Source: an uncultured Eubacteriales bacterium
Lineage (GTDB): Bacteria > Bacillota > Clostridia > Christensenellales > CAG-138
DNA: 49,224 nt
Assembly (NCBI GenBank): GCA_902768795.1
Contig: CACXMS010000010.1
Location: forward strand, 1-49,224
Reading direction: 5' to 3'
Part shown: piece after piece, positions 20,909 through 28,232 of the stretch
Position numbering within the stretch: position 1 is the first letter of the stretch
Layout of the letters: every line of letters starts with the position of its first letter
The notes under the pieces: model-generated
The model's input: only the letters and a program-made list of their open reading frames with translations
What the model was told of the DNA's origin: nothing
Database searches by the model: none
Position numbers and translations under genes: made by a program

Positions 20909-22777
20909 TCAGTCCCAGATGCGGTACGCCATCAAGAAGTGCTGTTTCCAGTACGAGCCGGAGAGCACCGTCGAGGTGATGCGAACCTGCCCCGCGCCGG
21001 ACGACGCGTCGATCATCTTGCCGTTGCCGAGATAGATTCCGACGTGGCCGGTCGAATTGCTCGAACCCTTGAACACCATGACGTCGCCGCGCTTGAAATC
21101 GCCCCACGAGGTGATTCGCTTATAGCGCGAGCAGGAGCGCCAGCCGATGCTCGTCATATAGCCCTGCTTCACGCCCGCCTGGTTCAGGCACCAGTAGACG
21201 AAGCCGGAGCAGTCGAACCGGTTCGGGCCCTTCGCGCCCGAGACATACGGACAGCCGATCTTGGTCTGCGCGATCGAAATGAAGTTCTCGATCTTCGACG
21301 AGGAATTGTTCGAGGGCTTCGGCGTCGGCGTCGCCTTCGAGCCGGACTTCGGCGTCGGCGTCGCTTTCGAGCCGGGCTTCGGCGTCACGGTCGTCTTCTT
21401 CGTCGGCTTCGCCGTCGGTTTCGGCGTGACCGTCGAGGGCGCGCGCCGCGCGTCGCCCGAATTCAGCTTCGCAAGCGTCTTGGAGCCGACCTCGCCGTCC
21501 GCCGAAAGATCGTTGCGCTTCTGGAACAGCTTGACCGCGTCCTCGGTCGTCTCGTCAAAATATCCGGTCACGGCGCTGCTCGAAAGATACCCGAGCTTTC
21601 GCAGCGCGCGCTGCATCTCCTTGACCTTGCTTCCGCTCATGCCGAGCCGGAGCGCGTACTTTTGCGCTTCCTTCGAATCGAGCAGGTTCATCGTCGTGGG
21701 GCCCAATACGCCGTCCTTAACGAGCCCGTTCGCGTCCTGGAATTCCTTGATTGCGGAGACGGTGTGCTTGTCCATTTTGCCCTTCGTGTAATCGCCGAGC
21801 GAATAGCCGAGCTCGATAAGCCGCTCCTGATAGTGCGCGATCTGATCGTCCGTATCGCCGCTCTTGAACACGTTGCCGACGACGTCGTCCGCGTACATGG
21901 CCTCGCGCGTGGAGCTTCCGACGAGTCCGTCCGGATTGAGCTTGTTTGCCGTCTGGAACGCGACCACGGCGGCTTCGGTCTTTTCGCCGAAGATGCCGGT
22001 TCGGCTGCCCGCGTCGAGATAGCCGAGCTCGTACAGACGGTCCTGCACTTCCTCGACCGCGTCGCCCTCGTCGCCGTTCTTCATGACGTATTCCACGGCG
22101 GCGTCCGAGAACATCAGCGCGTAGGTCGCTTCATCGACGACGCCGTTCGCCTCCAGATCGTTGCGGCTCTGGAACAGCTTGACCGCGCCCAGCGTGACGC
22201 TGCCGAAATGCTCGGTCGGCTCGTCCGGGTCCATATAGCCGAGGTCCATCAGCCGCTGCTGCACGACCGCAACCGTTTCGTCCGTGTCGCCCTTTTCATA
22301 CGTTTCGCCGCCGAGATAGGTGTCGTCCGGGTTCACGGTCGGCGCCGGCGTATCGATCGGCGCGGGCGTCGGCAAAGCGGTCTCCGTCACGACGACCGGC
22401 TCCGTGCCGCGATTGGACGGATGGCATACGCAGGAAAAGAACCGCGCACCGAGCGCAACCGTGAGGATCAGCGCGGACAGCGCCACGACGCACAGCACCG
22501 CAAGCACCAGAAAGAGCAGCGGTCTCGAAACGCGCTGCTGCTTCGACGTTCCGTTCGGATCGGTGCGCTGCGACAGCCGCGAAAGCGCGATGTTCAGACT
22601 GTTTTCCACGCTGCGAACGATCTTCGAAGTCGTCGGCGGGATCGCGCGCAAAAACGCGACAGTCCTCTCCTTCAGCCACTTCCCCGCCTTTTTCAGCGCC
22701 GGAACCAGCTTTTCCTTCGACCATTTTTTGATTTTCTTCCACACGACCTGCGCCGCGTTGGATTTGGATTTGCTCAT
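20909..22777 (-). CDS. Membrane-anchored NlpC/P60 peptidoglycan hydrolase with four PG-binding domains
   Basis: A 622-residue cell-wall hydrolase. A basic cytoplasmic N-terminus (1-85) precedes one membrane span (86-110). Outside are four peptidoglycan-binding type 1 repeats (each with a VQxxLxxLGY core and a GxFG/AVxxFQxxN second half, about 155-440), a Thr/Pro/Lys linker with 10-residue repeats (about 450-490) and an NlpC/P60 domain. Catalytic Cys is in FDCSGFVYW and His in GHVGIYLG; the third position reads Asp in MIDASSG rather than the common His. NlpC/P60 enzymes cut the gamma-D-Glu-diamino-acid bond in stem peptides. Start: AAGGAG 8 bp before ATG; a TATAAT box lies at 22819-22824, without a clear -35. 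Confidence 0.88.
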   Translation of the reverse strand: MSKSKSNAAQVVWKKIKKWSKEKLVPALKKAGKWLKERTVAFLRAIPPTTSKIVRSVENSLNIALSRLSQRTDPNGTSKQQRVSRPLLFLVLAVLCVVALSALILTVALGARFFSCVCHPSNRGTEPVVVTETALPTPAPIDTPAPTVNPDDTYLGGETYEKGDTDETVAVVQQRLMDLGYMDPDEPTEHFGSVTLGAVKLFQSRNDLEANGVVDEATYALMFSDAAVEYVMKNGDEGDAVEEVQDRLYELGYLDAGSRTGIFGEKTEAAVVAFQTANKLNPDGLVGSSTREAMYADDVVGNVFKSGDTDDQIAHYQERLIELGYSLGDYTKGKMDKHTVSAIKEFQDANGLVKDGVLGPTTMNLLDSKEAQKYALRLGMSGSKVKEMQRALRKLGYLSSSAVTGYFDETTEDAVKLFQKRNDLSADGEVGSKTLAKLNSGDARRAPSTVTPKPTAKPTKKTTVTPKPGSKATPTPKSGSKATPTPKPSNNSSSKIENFISIAQTKIGCPYVSGAKGPNRFDCSGFVYWCLNQAGVKQGYMTSIGWRSCSRYKRITSWGDFKRGDVMVFKGSSNSTGHVGIYLGNGKMIDASSGAGQVRITSTVLSGSYWKQHFLMAYRIWD

Positions 22778-22877
22778 ATTCTTCTCCTTGCGAAAGCATC
22801 GGACTCCCGTTCTCTCCCATTATAGCGGAAAAATGTAACGGAGTCTCGTCCATTTCGTAAACTTTTTTCGCCAATTT

Positions 22878-23852
22878 TTACCGCTGCGGATACAGCGACA
22901 GCGCAACGTACAGTTCCTCACGGAGCTGCTTCTGCCGACGCTCCGGTTCAATCAGCGTGACCTGGCTCAGATGCGTCAGCACAAACCGGCGCACCGCCGT
23001 CCACGGCGCCTTCAGTTCCGCCCGCACGTTATCGCCTTCGGGGGAAAGCCGGACCGAGTCGAACGTATCGCCGAGCGCGTCGACAAGCTGCCCCGCGCAC
23101 AGCAGTACATACGGCTCCGAGGTGTCCTGCCGGTAAACCGCGCGGTTCACATACCCGATCACGTCCAGCCCGTCCCGGCACTCGGCAAGCTCCGACGCAT
23201 CGCGCACAGGAACGTCCAGAACGCGCGTCTGGCGCATGAAATCGCACCGGAAATGCAGCAGCCGTCCGTAGCCCGAGACCGAAGCAAGAACGCAGTACCT
23301 TCCGTCCGCCAAAAAGAGCGCGTACGGAGAGACCGTGTAGGTCGCGTCGGGCATGGCGGTCATGCCGTCGTCGCCGTGCGCCGTGTGGTACAGAAACGTG
23401 ACCTGCCGCTTTGCCGCGATCGCCTCGCGCAGAACGTCGAGCACATCGAACACGGCGGTTTGCAGCGTAACCGGCGTTTCCTGCACGGAATACACCGGAA
23501 CCTCCGGCTGGATCCGCCGGAGCTTCTTCTCCCCGGCTTCCGTGATCGGCGCGCGCAGCAGCGCGTCGTACACGACGGGATCAAACGATTCCGGATCCGC
23601 AGCGCCCGACAGATAATAGCCCTTTCCGTTGTCGTGATACGTGGAAAGCCCGAATCCCATTTCCGTCAGCAGAATCAGGTTGCGGCCAACCGCTTTGCGC
23701 TCCGCGATCATGCCGAAATCTTCCTTCAGATACTCGATGATGCGCCGCGTCGAAAGCGGATCCTGCTCGGAAGCGTGCTGCTCCAGAACGCGCAGAATGC
23801 AGAGTGACAGTGCTTTTTTCCCCTTCGTTTCCGTCATACTCCCCTCACCCAT
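22878..23852 (-). CDS. WYL-domain transcriptional regulator
   Basis: A 324-residue regulator. The N-terminal third is a winged helix (LCILRVLEQHASEQDPLSTRRIIEYLKEDFG...AVGRNLILLTEMGF), the middle is the WYL domain (TVSPYALFLADGRYCVLASV, with YALF at the usual WYL-box position), and the C-terminus is a WCX-like extension (APWTAVRRFVLTHLSQVTLIEPE). WYL proteins sense nucleic acids or small ligands; the ligand here is unknown. The gene starts 2 bp after the mreB stop, with GAGGA inside the mreB end, so the two are coupled. ATG 23852 is preferred over ATG 23837 for ribosome-binding-site spacing. Confidence 0.85.
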   Translation of the reverse strand: MGEGSMTETKGKKALSLCILRVLEQHASEQDPLSTRRIIEYLKEDFGMIAERKAVGRNLILLTEMGFGLSTYHDNGKGYYLSGAADPESFDPVVYDALLRAPITEAGEKKLRRIQPEVPVYSVQETPVTLQTAVFDVLDVLREAIAAKRQVTFLYHTAHGDDGMTAMPDATYTVSPYALFLADGRYCVLASVSGYGRLLHFRCDFMRQTRVLDVPVRDASELAECRDGLDVIGYVNRAVYRQDTSEPYVLLCAGQLVDALGDTFDSVRLSPEGDNVRAELKAPWTAVRRFVLTHLSQVTLIEPERRQKQLREELYVALSLYPQR

Positions 23853-23854
23853 CT

Positions 23855-24892
23855 TCAGTCCTCATAGTAATCGCCGCGGCGATAATCGTACAGCACGCCG
23901 TCGTATTTCTTCGGATCCTCGAGCACCTTGCCGCAACCGATCGCCACGCACGCGACCGGATCCTCCGCGACCCAGCACGGCACGCCCGTCTGCTCGGCGA
24001 TATACCGGTCCAGGCCGTAAAGCTGCGCGCCGCCGCCCGTCAGGCAGATTCCGCGCGTTGCGATGTCGCCCGCAAGCTCCGGCGGCGTCTGCTCAAACGC
24101 ATCCTTGAGCGCTTCCGTGATGTCATGCAGCGGTTCGGCAAGCGCGTAGGTCAGTTCATTCGAGCCGAGCTCAAGCGCCACGGGCAGTCCTCCGCCGAGC
24201 GAACGGCCGCGCACGTCCATCTTCAGCTCCTCGGACCGGGGATACGCCGAAGCATACGCGATCTTGAGCTGCTCGGCCGCGTTCAGGCCGACCACGACGC
24301 CGTGCTGCCGCTTGAGATAGCGAACGATCGCCGCGTCGAACTTGTCGCCCCCGAGCCGCAGCGAATCATGCACGACCGCCTTGCCCATCGACGTTACGAC
24401 CATATCGCAGGTTCCTGCGCCGATGTCGAGCACGATGTTGCCCTTCGGCTCGGTGATGTCGATCCCGGCGCCGATCGCCGCCGCAACCGGTTCCTCGATC
24501 AGAAACGTATACCGTACGCCCGCGCCTTCGGTCGTTTCGATGACGGCGCGCTTCTCGACCTCCGTCGCCATCGACGGAACGGCCACGACCGCGCGCGGCT
24601 TGAAAAAGATCCGGCTGCCGACGATGCGGTTGAAAAACAGCGTGAGCATACGCTCGGTCGCGTCGAAATTCGAGATGACGCCGTCCTGCATCGGGCGAAC
24701 GATCAAAAGGTTGTCCGGCGCGCGCCCGACCAGATCCTTGGCCTCCTGTCCGATCGCAACCATCTTGCCCGTGCCGCGCTCGATCGCCGCAATGCACGGC
24801 TCGCGCAGAACGATGCCTTTGCCGCGGATATAGGCGAGCAGGTTGCTCGTTCCGAGATCCAGCCCGATATCGGAGGAATGAAATAAACCCAT
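23855..24892 (-). CDS. mreB: Rod shape-determining actin homologue MreB
   Basis: A 345-residue bacterial actin that guides lateral wall synthesis on the inner face of the membrane. Nucleotide-binding motifs: DIGLDLGTSN (phosphate 1), IVLDIGAGTCDMVV (phosphate 2) and CLTGGGAQLYGLDRYI (adenosine). Length is normal. The start at 24892 matches the family N-terminus (short hydrophobic MGLFHSS before DIG); the long upstream reading frame extends over the engB promoter. mreC and mreD, the usual partners, do not follow; a WYL regulator does. Mbl, a close paralogue, cannot be excluded. A 7-bp hairpin (24931-24952) lies in the leader. Confidence 0.93.
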   Translation of the reverse strand: MGLFHSSDIGLDLGTSNLLAYIRGKGIVLREPCIAAIERGTGKMVAIGQEAKDLVGRAPDNLLIVRPMQDGVISNFDATERMLTLFFNRIVGSRIFFKPRAVVAVPSMATEVEKRAVIETTEGAGVRYTFLIEEPVAAAIGAGIDITEPKGNIVLDIGAGTCDMVVTSMGKAVVHDSLRLGGDKFDAAIVRYLKRQHGVVVGLNAAEQLKIAYASAYPRSEELKMDVRGRSLGGGLPVALELGSNELTYALAEPLHDITEALKDAFEQTPPELAGDIATRGICLTGGGAQLYGLDRYIAEQTGVPCWVAEDPVACVAIGCGKVLEDPKKYDGVLYDYRRGDYYED

Positions 24893-25016
24893 AAATGAAA
24901 ACCGTCCTGATTTTGAATGTCTGCTTCGCAAAACGGGCGGAGCGCCCCGTTTACCTTGTACCATAATTGTACCATTGAACGCGCCGCATTCGATGAAGAT
25001 TTTATGAACAATCCTA

Positions 25017-25045
25017 TTGCGAATTGTGAATTTTCGTCGTATACT
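25017..25045 (+). promoter_or_regulatory. Sigma-A promoter of engB, very close to the start codon
   Basis: TTGCGA (25017-25022), 17-bp spacer, TATACT (25040-25045). The ATG at 25052 is only 6 bp past the -10 box, which places it at or next to the expected transcription start. Confidence 0.7.
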
Positions 25046-25051
25046 GGGGTC

Positions 25052-25690
25052 ATGGAAACGGATTATCGTATTAAGCAGGCCGAATTTGTCACAAGCGTCG
25101 GCCCGGGGCAGGCGTATCCGAAGCGGCTCGGATTCGAGCTTGCGATCGTCGGCAAAAGCAACGTCGGCAAATCGACCCTCATCAACTGCCTTACGGGAAA
25201 CGGAAAGCTCGCGCGGGCTTCGGCGCAGCCGGGCAAGACGCGGCTCATCAACTATTTCTCGATCAACCGCGGGCAGTTCTATCTTGTCGATCTGCCCGGA
25301 TACGGCTTTGCCAAGGCGTCCAAAGCCGAACAGGCCGGCTGGGGCAGGCTCATGGAATCGTACCTTGCTTCGGGACGCGCGGATCACCTGTTCCTTTTGA
25401 TCGACATCCGGCACGCGCCGACCGAAAACGACCGGCAGATGCTGCAGTACCTGCTGTATTACAACATCCCTTATACGCTGATTGCGACGAAATCGGACAA
25501 GCTCGCCAAAAGCCGCCGTCAGCAGCAGGCGAACGCAAACGCGAAGCTGCTCGGCGCGCCCGCCTACGCGATTCCGTTCTCCGGCGAGACCGGCGAGGGG
25601 CGCGAAGCGCTGTTTCTGACGCTCGGCGCGCTGCTTTCGGATGCGGAGGAGAACAATTCCGACCAAAACATTGCAAATAATGAAAATTAG
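25052..25690 (+). CDS. engB: Ribosome-biogenesis GTPase EngB/YsxC
   Basis: A 212-residue GTPase needed for large-subunit assembly. G motifs: GKSNVGKST (G1), the Thr of KTRLINYF (G2), DLPGYG (G3), ATKSDK (G4) and the PFSGETGEG region (G5). N-terminal KQAEFVTSVG matches the family start, supporting ATG 25052; earlier in-frame starts cross the promoter. There is no usable Shine-Dalgarno between the -10 box and the ATG, so the mRNA looks leaderless. The C-terminus has an Asn/Glu/Asp-rich tail. It is divergent from mreB. Confidence 0.94.
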   Translation: METDYRIKQAEFVTSVGPGQAYPKRLGFELAIVGKSNVGKSTLINCLTGNGKLARASAQPGKTRLINYFSINRGQFYLVDLPGYGFAKASKAEQAGWGRLMESYLASGRADHLFLLIDIRHAPTENDRQMLQYLLYYNIPYTLIATKSDKLAKSRRQQQANANAKLLGAPAYAIPFSGETGEGREALFLTLGALLSDAEENNSDQNIANNEN

Positions 25691-25693
25691 GGC

Positions 25694-25722
25694 TTGACAG
25701 AACGGCATCTTATTTGCATACT
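25694..25722 (+). promoter_or_regulatory. Sigma-A promoter of the zinc-ribbon gene
   Basis: TTGACA (25694-25699), 17-bp spacer, CATACT (25717-25722), 3 bp after the engB stop. Confidence 0.7.
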
Positions 25723-25761
25723 ATGCTTTGAGCAATGCAACCAAATACATGAGGTACCGAA

Positions 25762-26064
25762 ATGTTACGCAAATGTCCCAAATGTGAACTGAACTATCTG
25801 CGCGGAAACGAAACGATCTGTCGCGTTTGCGCTGCGGAACTTGACAAAAAGCACCGTAAAGAATCCGATTCCGACGAGATTATCATGTGCTCCGAATGCG
25901 GCGAGCGCCCCGCGCTCCGCGGCAAGGATCTCTGTGAGGAGTGCCTTCGGGAGCAGAAGCGTCAGGCCGATCTCGAACGGCTCGCCGATAAGGTCCGGGC
26001 CGACGAAGCCGACGATCCGATCGAAGAGGAGTTTCCCGAAGAGGATGAGGATTCCGAAGAATAA
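25762..26064 (+). CDS. Small zinc-ribbon protein
   Basis: A 100-residue protein with two CxxC pairs in the N-terminal zinc ribbon (CPKCELN...CRVC, residues 5-25) and a second set (CSECGERPALRGKDLCEEC, about 43-61). The last third is strongly acidic (EEEFPEEDEDSEE). No family name can be given. The layout suggests a nucleic-acid or protein-binding adaptor. GAGGTACC precedes the ATG. It is 18 bp upstream of the phosphoesterase gene and probably cotranscribed with it. Confidence 0.8.
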   Translation: MLRKCPKCELNYLRGNETICRVCAAELDKKHRKESDSDEIIMCSECGERPALRGKDLCEECLREQKRQADLERLADKVRADEADDPIEEEFPEEDEDSEE

Positions 26065-26082
26065 GGAGTCAATACCCACCCT

Positions 26083-26784
26083 ATGCCCAGGATCTACGCC
26101 ATCGCGGATCTGCATCTGAGTCATTCCGTGCCCGATAAGGCAATGGATGTGTTCGGTGCACACTGGGCCAACCACGCCGAGCGGCTTGCCGCATCCTGGC
26201 GGGATACCGTGCGCGAGGAGGATCTCGTGCTGATTCCCGGCGATATCAGCTGGGCCATGTATCTCGGGGACGCGCTGGCCGATCTTGCGTTTTTGGGGGA
26301 TCTGCCCGGACAGAAGCTGCTTCTGCGCGGGAACCACGATTTCTGGTGGTCCGGCGTCACCAAGGTGCGCTCCGTGCTGCCGCCCGGCATGTACGCGCTG
26401 CAGAACGATACGTTCCGCTTCCACTCTGTCGAGATCGCCGGCACACGCGGCTGGACGATCCCGCAAAGTGCCGGCTTCCGGGAAAGCGAGGACCGCAGGC
26501 TTTTCGAGCGCGAGCGGCAGCGTCTGAATCTTTCCCTGAACCGCCTCTCGCCCGATACCGTGCATCTTGTGATGCTGCACTACCCGCCGTTCTCCGAAAC
26601 CGGGAAGCCGAGCGCGTTCATCGAACAGCTCGCGCCGTACAACGTCCGTACGGTCGTCTACGGCCACCTGCACGGCGCGAAGGCGCACGCCGCCGCGTTC
26701 ACCGGAAGGTACAACGGCACGGAATACCGATTCGTCGCCGCCGACGCGCTGCGCTTCGTCCCGGCGCTCATCCTCGAACTGTAG
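26083..26784 (+). CDS. Calcineurin-like metallophosphoesterase
   Basis: A 233-residue predicted phosphohydrolase. Metal-binding motifs are in order: ADLHLSH (D-x-H), PGDISWAM (GD), LRGNHDFWW (GNHD), MLHYPPF (H) and YGHLHGAKAH (GHxH). The length and the WTIPQSAGF segment fit the COG1768-type cytoplasmic phosphohydrolases of Firmicutes. The substrate is unknown. It is the second gene of a three-gene unit. Confidence 0.88.
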   Translation: MPRIYAIADLHLSHSVPDKAMDVFGAHWANHAERLAASWRDTVREEDLVLIPGDISWAMYLGDALADLAFLGDLPGQKLLLRGNHDFWWSGVTKVRSVLPPGMYALQNDTFRFHSVEIAGTRGWTIPQSAGFRESEDRRLFERERQRLNLSLNRLSPDTVHLVMLHYPPFSETGKPSAFIEQLAPYNVRTVVYGHLHGAKAHAAAFTGRYNGTEYRFVAADALRFVPALILEL

Positions 26785-26797
26785 AAAGGAGCTTCGT

Positions 26798-27385
26798 ATG
26801 CTGTCCAGACTGTTTTCCATCTTCCTGAACGCGCTGAACTTTCTGCTCATTTTGGGCTGCGTGATCCGGGGCGTCCGAAAAGCGGATCCGCCGGGCCGGC
26901 TGTTCCGCTACTTCACCACGCTTTCGAACTTATACTGCGGGCTTGTATCCCTGCTGGTCTGCATCGTCGCCGTATTCGGCGAGCTTCCGCTCTGGACGCG
27001 GATCGTCAAATACTCCGCGACTGCCGCGGTCACGGTCACGATGGTGACGGTGTTTGTGTTCCTTGCGCCGACCACGCACGCCTGGAAGGAGCTCTTGAGC
27101 GGAATCCAGCTCTTCTGGCACCTGATCTGCCCGCTGATCGCGCTCGTGTCGTTTCTCGGCTTTGAGCGCGCGCCGATGCCCGTTTGGGCGATTGCGGCCG
27201 CCGTCCTGCCGATCCTGCTCTACGGCGTTCTGTACTGGCACAAAATCCTCCGCGCGCCCGAAGAAAAGCGCTGGGAGGATTTCTACGGCTTCAACCGCGC
27301 GGGCAAGCCGCTCGTCAGCATCGCGCTGATCACGCTCGGGTTTTCGGCGATTTTGCTGCCGCTCTGGGCGCTCTGTTTGATCTGA
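26798..27385 (+). CDS. Pr6Pr-type multi-span membrane protein
   Basis: A 195-residue protein with about six hydrophobic spans. The segment FRYFTTLSNLYCGLVSLL is characteristic of Pr6Pr-family membrane proteins, and a second conserved-looking segment is LFWHLICPLIALVSF. No catalytic residues can be named and function is unknown. AAAGGAGC precedes the ATG and the gap to the phosphoesterase is 13 bp, so it is the last gene of that unit; termination is by the hairpin in repeat copy 5. Confidence 0.7.
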   Translation: MLSRLFSIFLNALNFLLILGCVIRGVRKADPPGRLFRYFTTLSNLYCGLVSLLVCIVAVFGELPLWTRIVKYSATAAVTVTMVTVFVFLAPTTHAWKELLSGIQLFWHLICPLIALVSFLGFERAPMPVWAIAAAVLPILLYGVLYWHKILRAPEEKRWEDFYGFNRAGKPLVSIALITLGFSAILLPLWALCLI

Positions 27386-27400
27386 ACGCAAACGGTGTGC

Positions 27401-27525
27401 AGACTGTCAATAACGGGCCCGGACCATTTTGCGGCATTTGTTTGTGAAAAGAAATACTTGCCGGAAGAAAAGCGCTAAAAACGCTTTTCTTTGATTTTTG
27501 CCGCAAAATTAGCCGGTTGTTCTGT
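27401..27525. repeat. Intergenic palindromic element, copy 5
   Basis: Left end: ctgtcaataacgggcccgg then accattttgcggc (27404-27435). Right end: gccgcaaaattagccggttg (27500-27519). The left end matches the right end of copy 3 in reverse (gttattgacagt) and the ends of copy 4. The central hairpin is at 27465-27491. It lies between convergent genes. The remaining 27526-27671 shows nothing I can name. Confidence 0.65.
27465..27491. terminator. Terminator hairpin in repeat copy 5
   Basis: AGAAAAGCG (27466-27474) pairs with CGCTTTTCT (27482-27490), 7-nt loop, flanked by A and T runs; it should stop transcription from the membrane-protein gene and possibly from the minus strand. Confidence 0.75.
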
Positions 27526-27671
27526 TTCGGCGTAGCAACAGTACAGCATTCAACAGAAGAAACCGACTTCCAAGCCCATTCTTGCCAGTCTGTTCTCAGC
27601 GTGCCAAAAAGTTTTTTGAAACGTTGAGTTTCTTTCGGTGCGGAAACAGTTTTGAGATAACCCCTCTTCTT

Positions 27672-28229
27672 TTATTCTTTTGGAAGCCGCATCTGCAGCA
27701 GCGCGCCGTTCTGCTTCAGCCAGCGGTCCCATTTGCGATACTCCGGGAACACGCGCAGCACTTCGGCATAGAAGCGCTGCGAATGGTTCATCTCCCTGCG
27801 GTGGCAAAGCTCATGCACGACGACGCTGTCGAGCACCTCGGGCGGAGCGAGCAGCAGCAGACAGTTGAAATTGAGATTGCCCTGACCGGAGCAGCTTCCC
27901 CACCGCGTGCGCTGGCTGCGAACCGCGATCCGGCCGTACGTTACGCCGATCAGCGGCGCATAAAACGCGACACGTTCCGAAAAAACGCGCCGCGCTTCTT
28001 TTTTCAATGCCGCAAGCTCCTTTTGCGTGAGCGGGACGACCGATTCCGCCGCGCGCTGCTGCCGCTGCAAATCGGCGCGCTTCTTTTCGATCCAATCGCG
28101 GCGCTCCTCCAAAAACCGGTCGATCACAAACCGCGGCGTCAGATAAGGCGCGCGCACGAGCAGCGTGCCGTCCGACCGGAACTGTGCGCCGATCGTCTTT
28201 CGGAAGCTGCGGATCAGTTCGTATTCCAT
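27672..28229 (-). CDS. YgjP-like metallopeptidase
   Basis: A 185-residue protein of the YgjP/M48-like zinc peptidase family. The motif VVVHELCHRREMNHSQRFYA gives HExxH with a following His; the preceding RTRWGSCSGQGNLNFN segment is the family hallmark. The N-terminal half is a beta domain followed by a basic helix. It begins 3 bp after the capF stop, so it appears to be the last gene of the polysaccharide operon although its function (cytoplasmic, substrate unknown) has no obvious link to glycan synthesis. Confidence 0.9.
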   Translation of the reverse strand: MEYELIRSFRKTIGAQFRSDGTLLVRAPYLTPRFVIDRFLEERRDWIEKKRADLQRQQRAAESVVPLTQKELAALKKEARRVFSERVAFYAPLIGVTYGRIAVRSQRTRWGSCSGQGNLNFNCLLLLAPPEVLDSVVVHELCHRREMNHSQRFYAEVLRVFPEYRKWDRWLKQNGALLQMRLPKE

Positions 28230-28232
28230 GCG

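Noticed and set aside
20843..22825. 660-codon plus-strand frame opposite the NlpC/P60 gene
   Set aside because: Its Arg-Leu-Val-His repeat pattern is the mirror of the four PG-binding domains on the other strand.
24917..25051. Longer N-terminus for EngB
   Set aside because: The extra residues cross the promoter and are not part of the family; KQAEFVTS is the normal start region.
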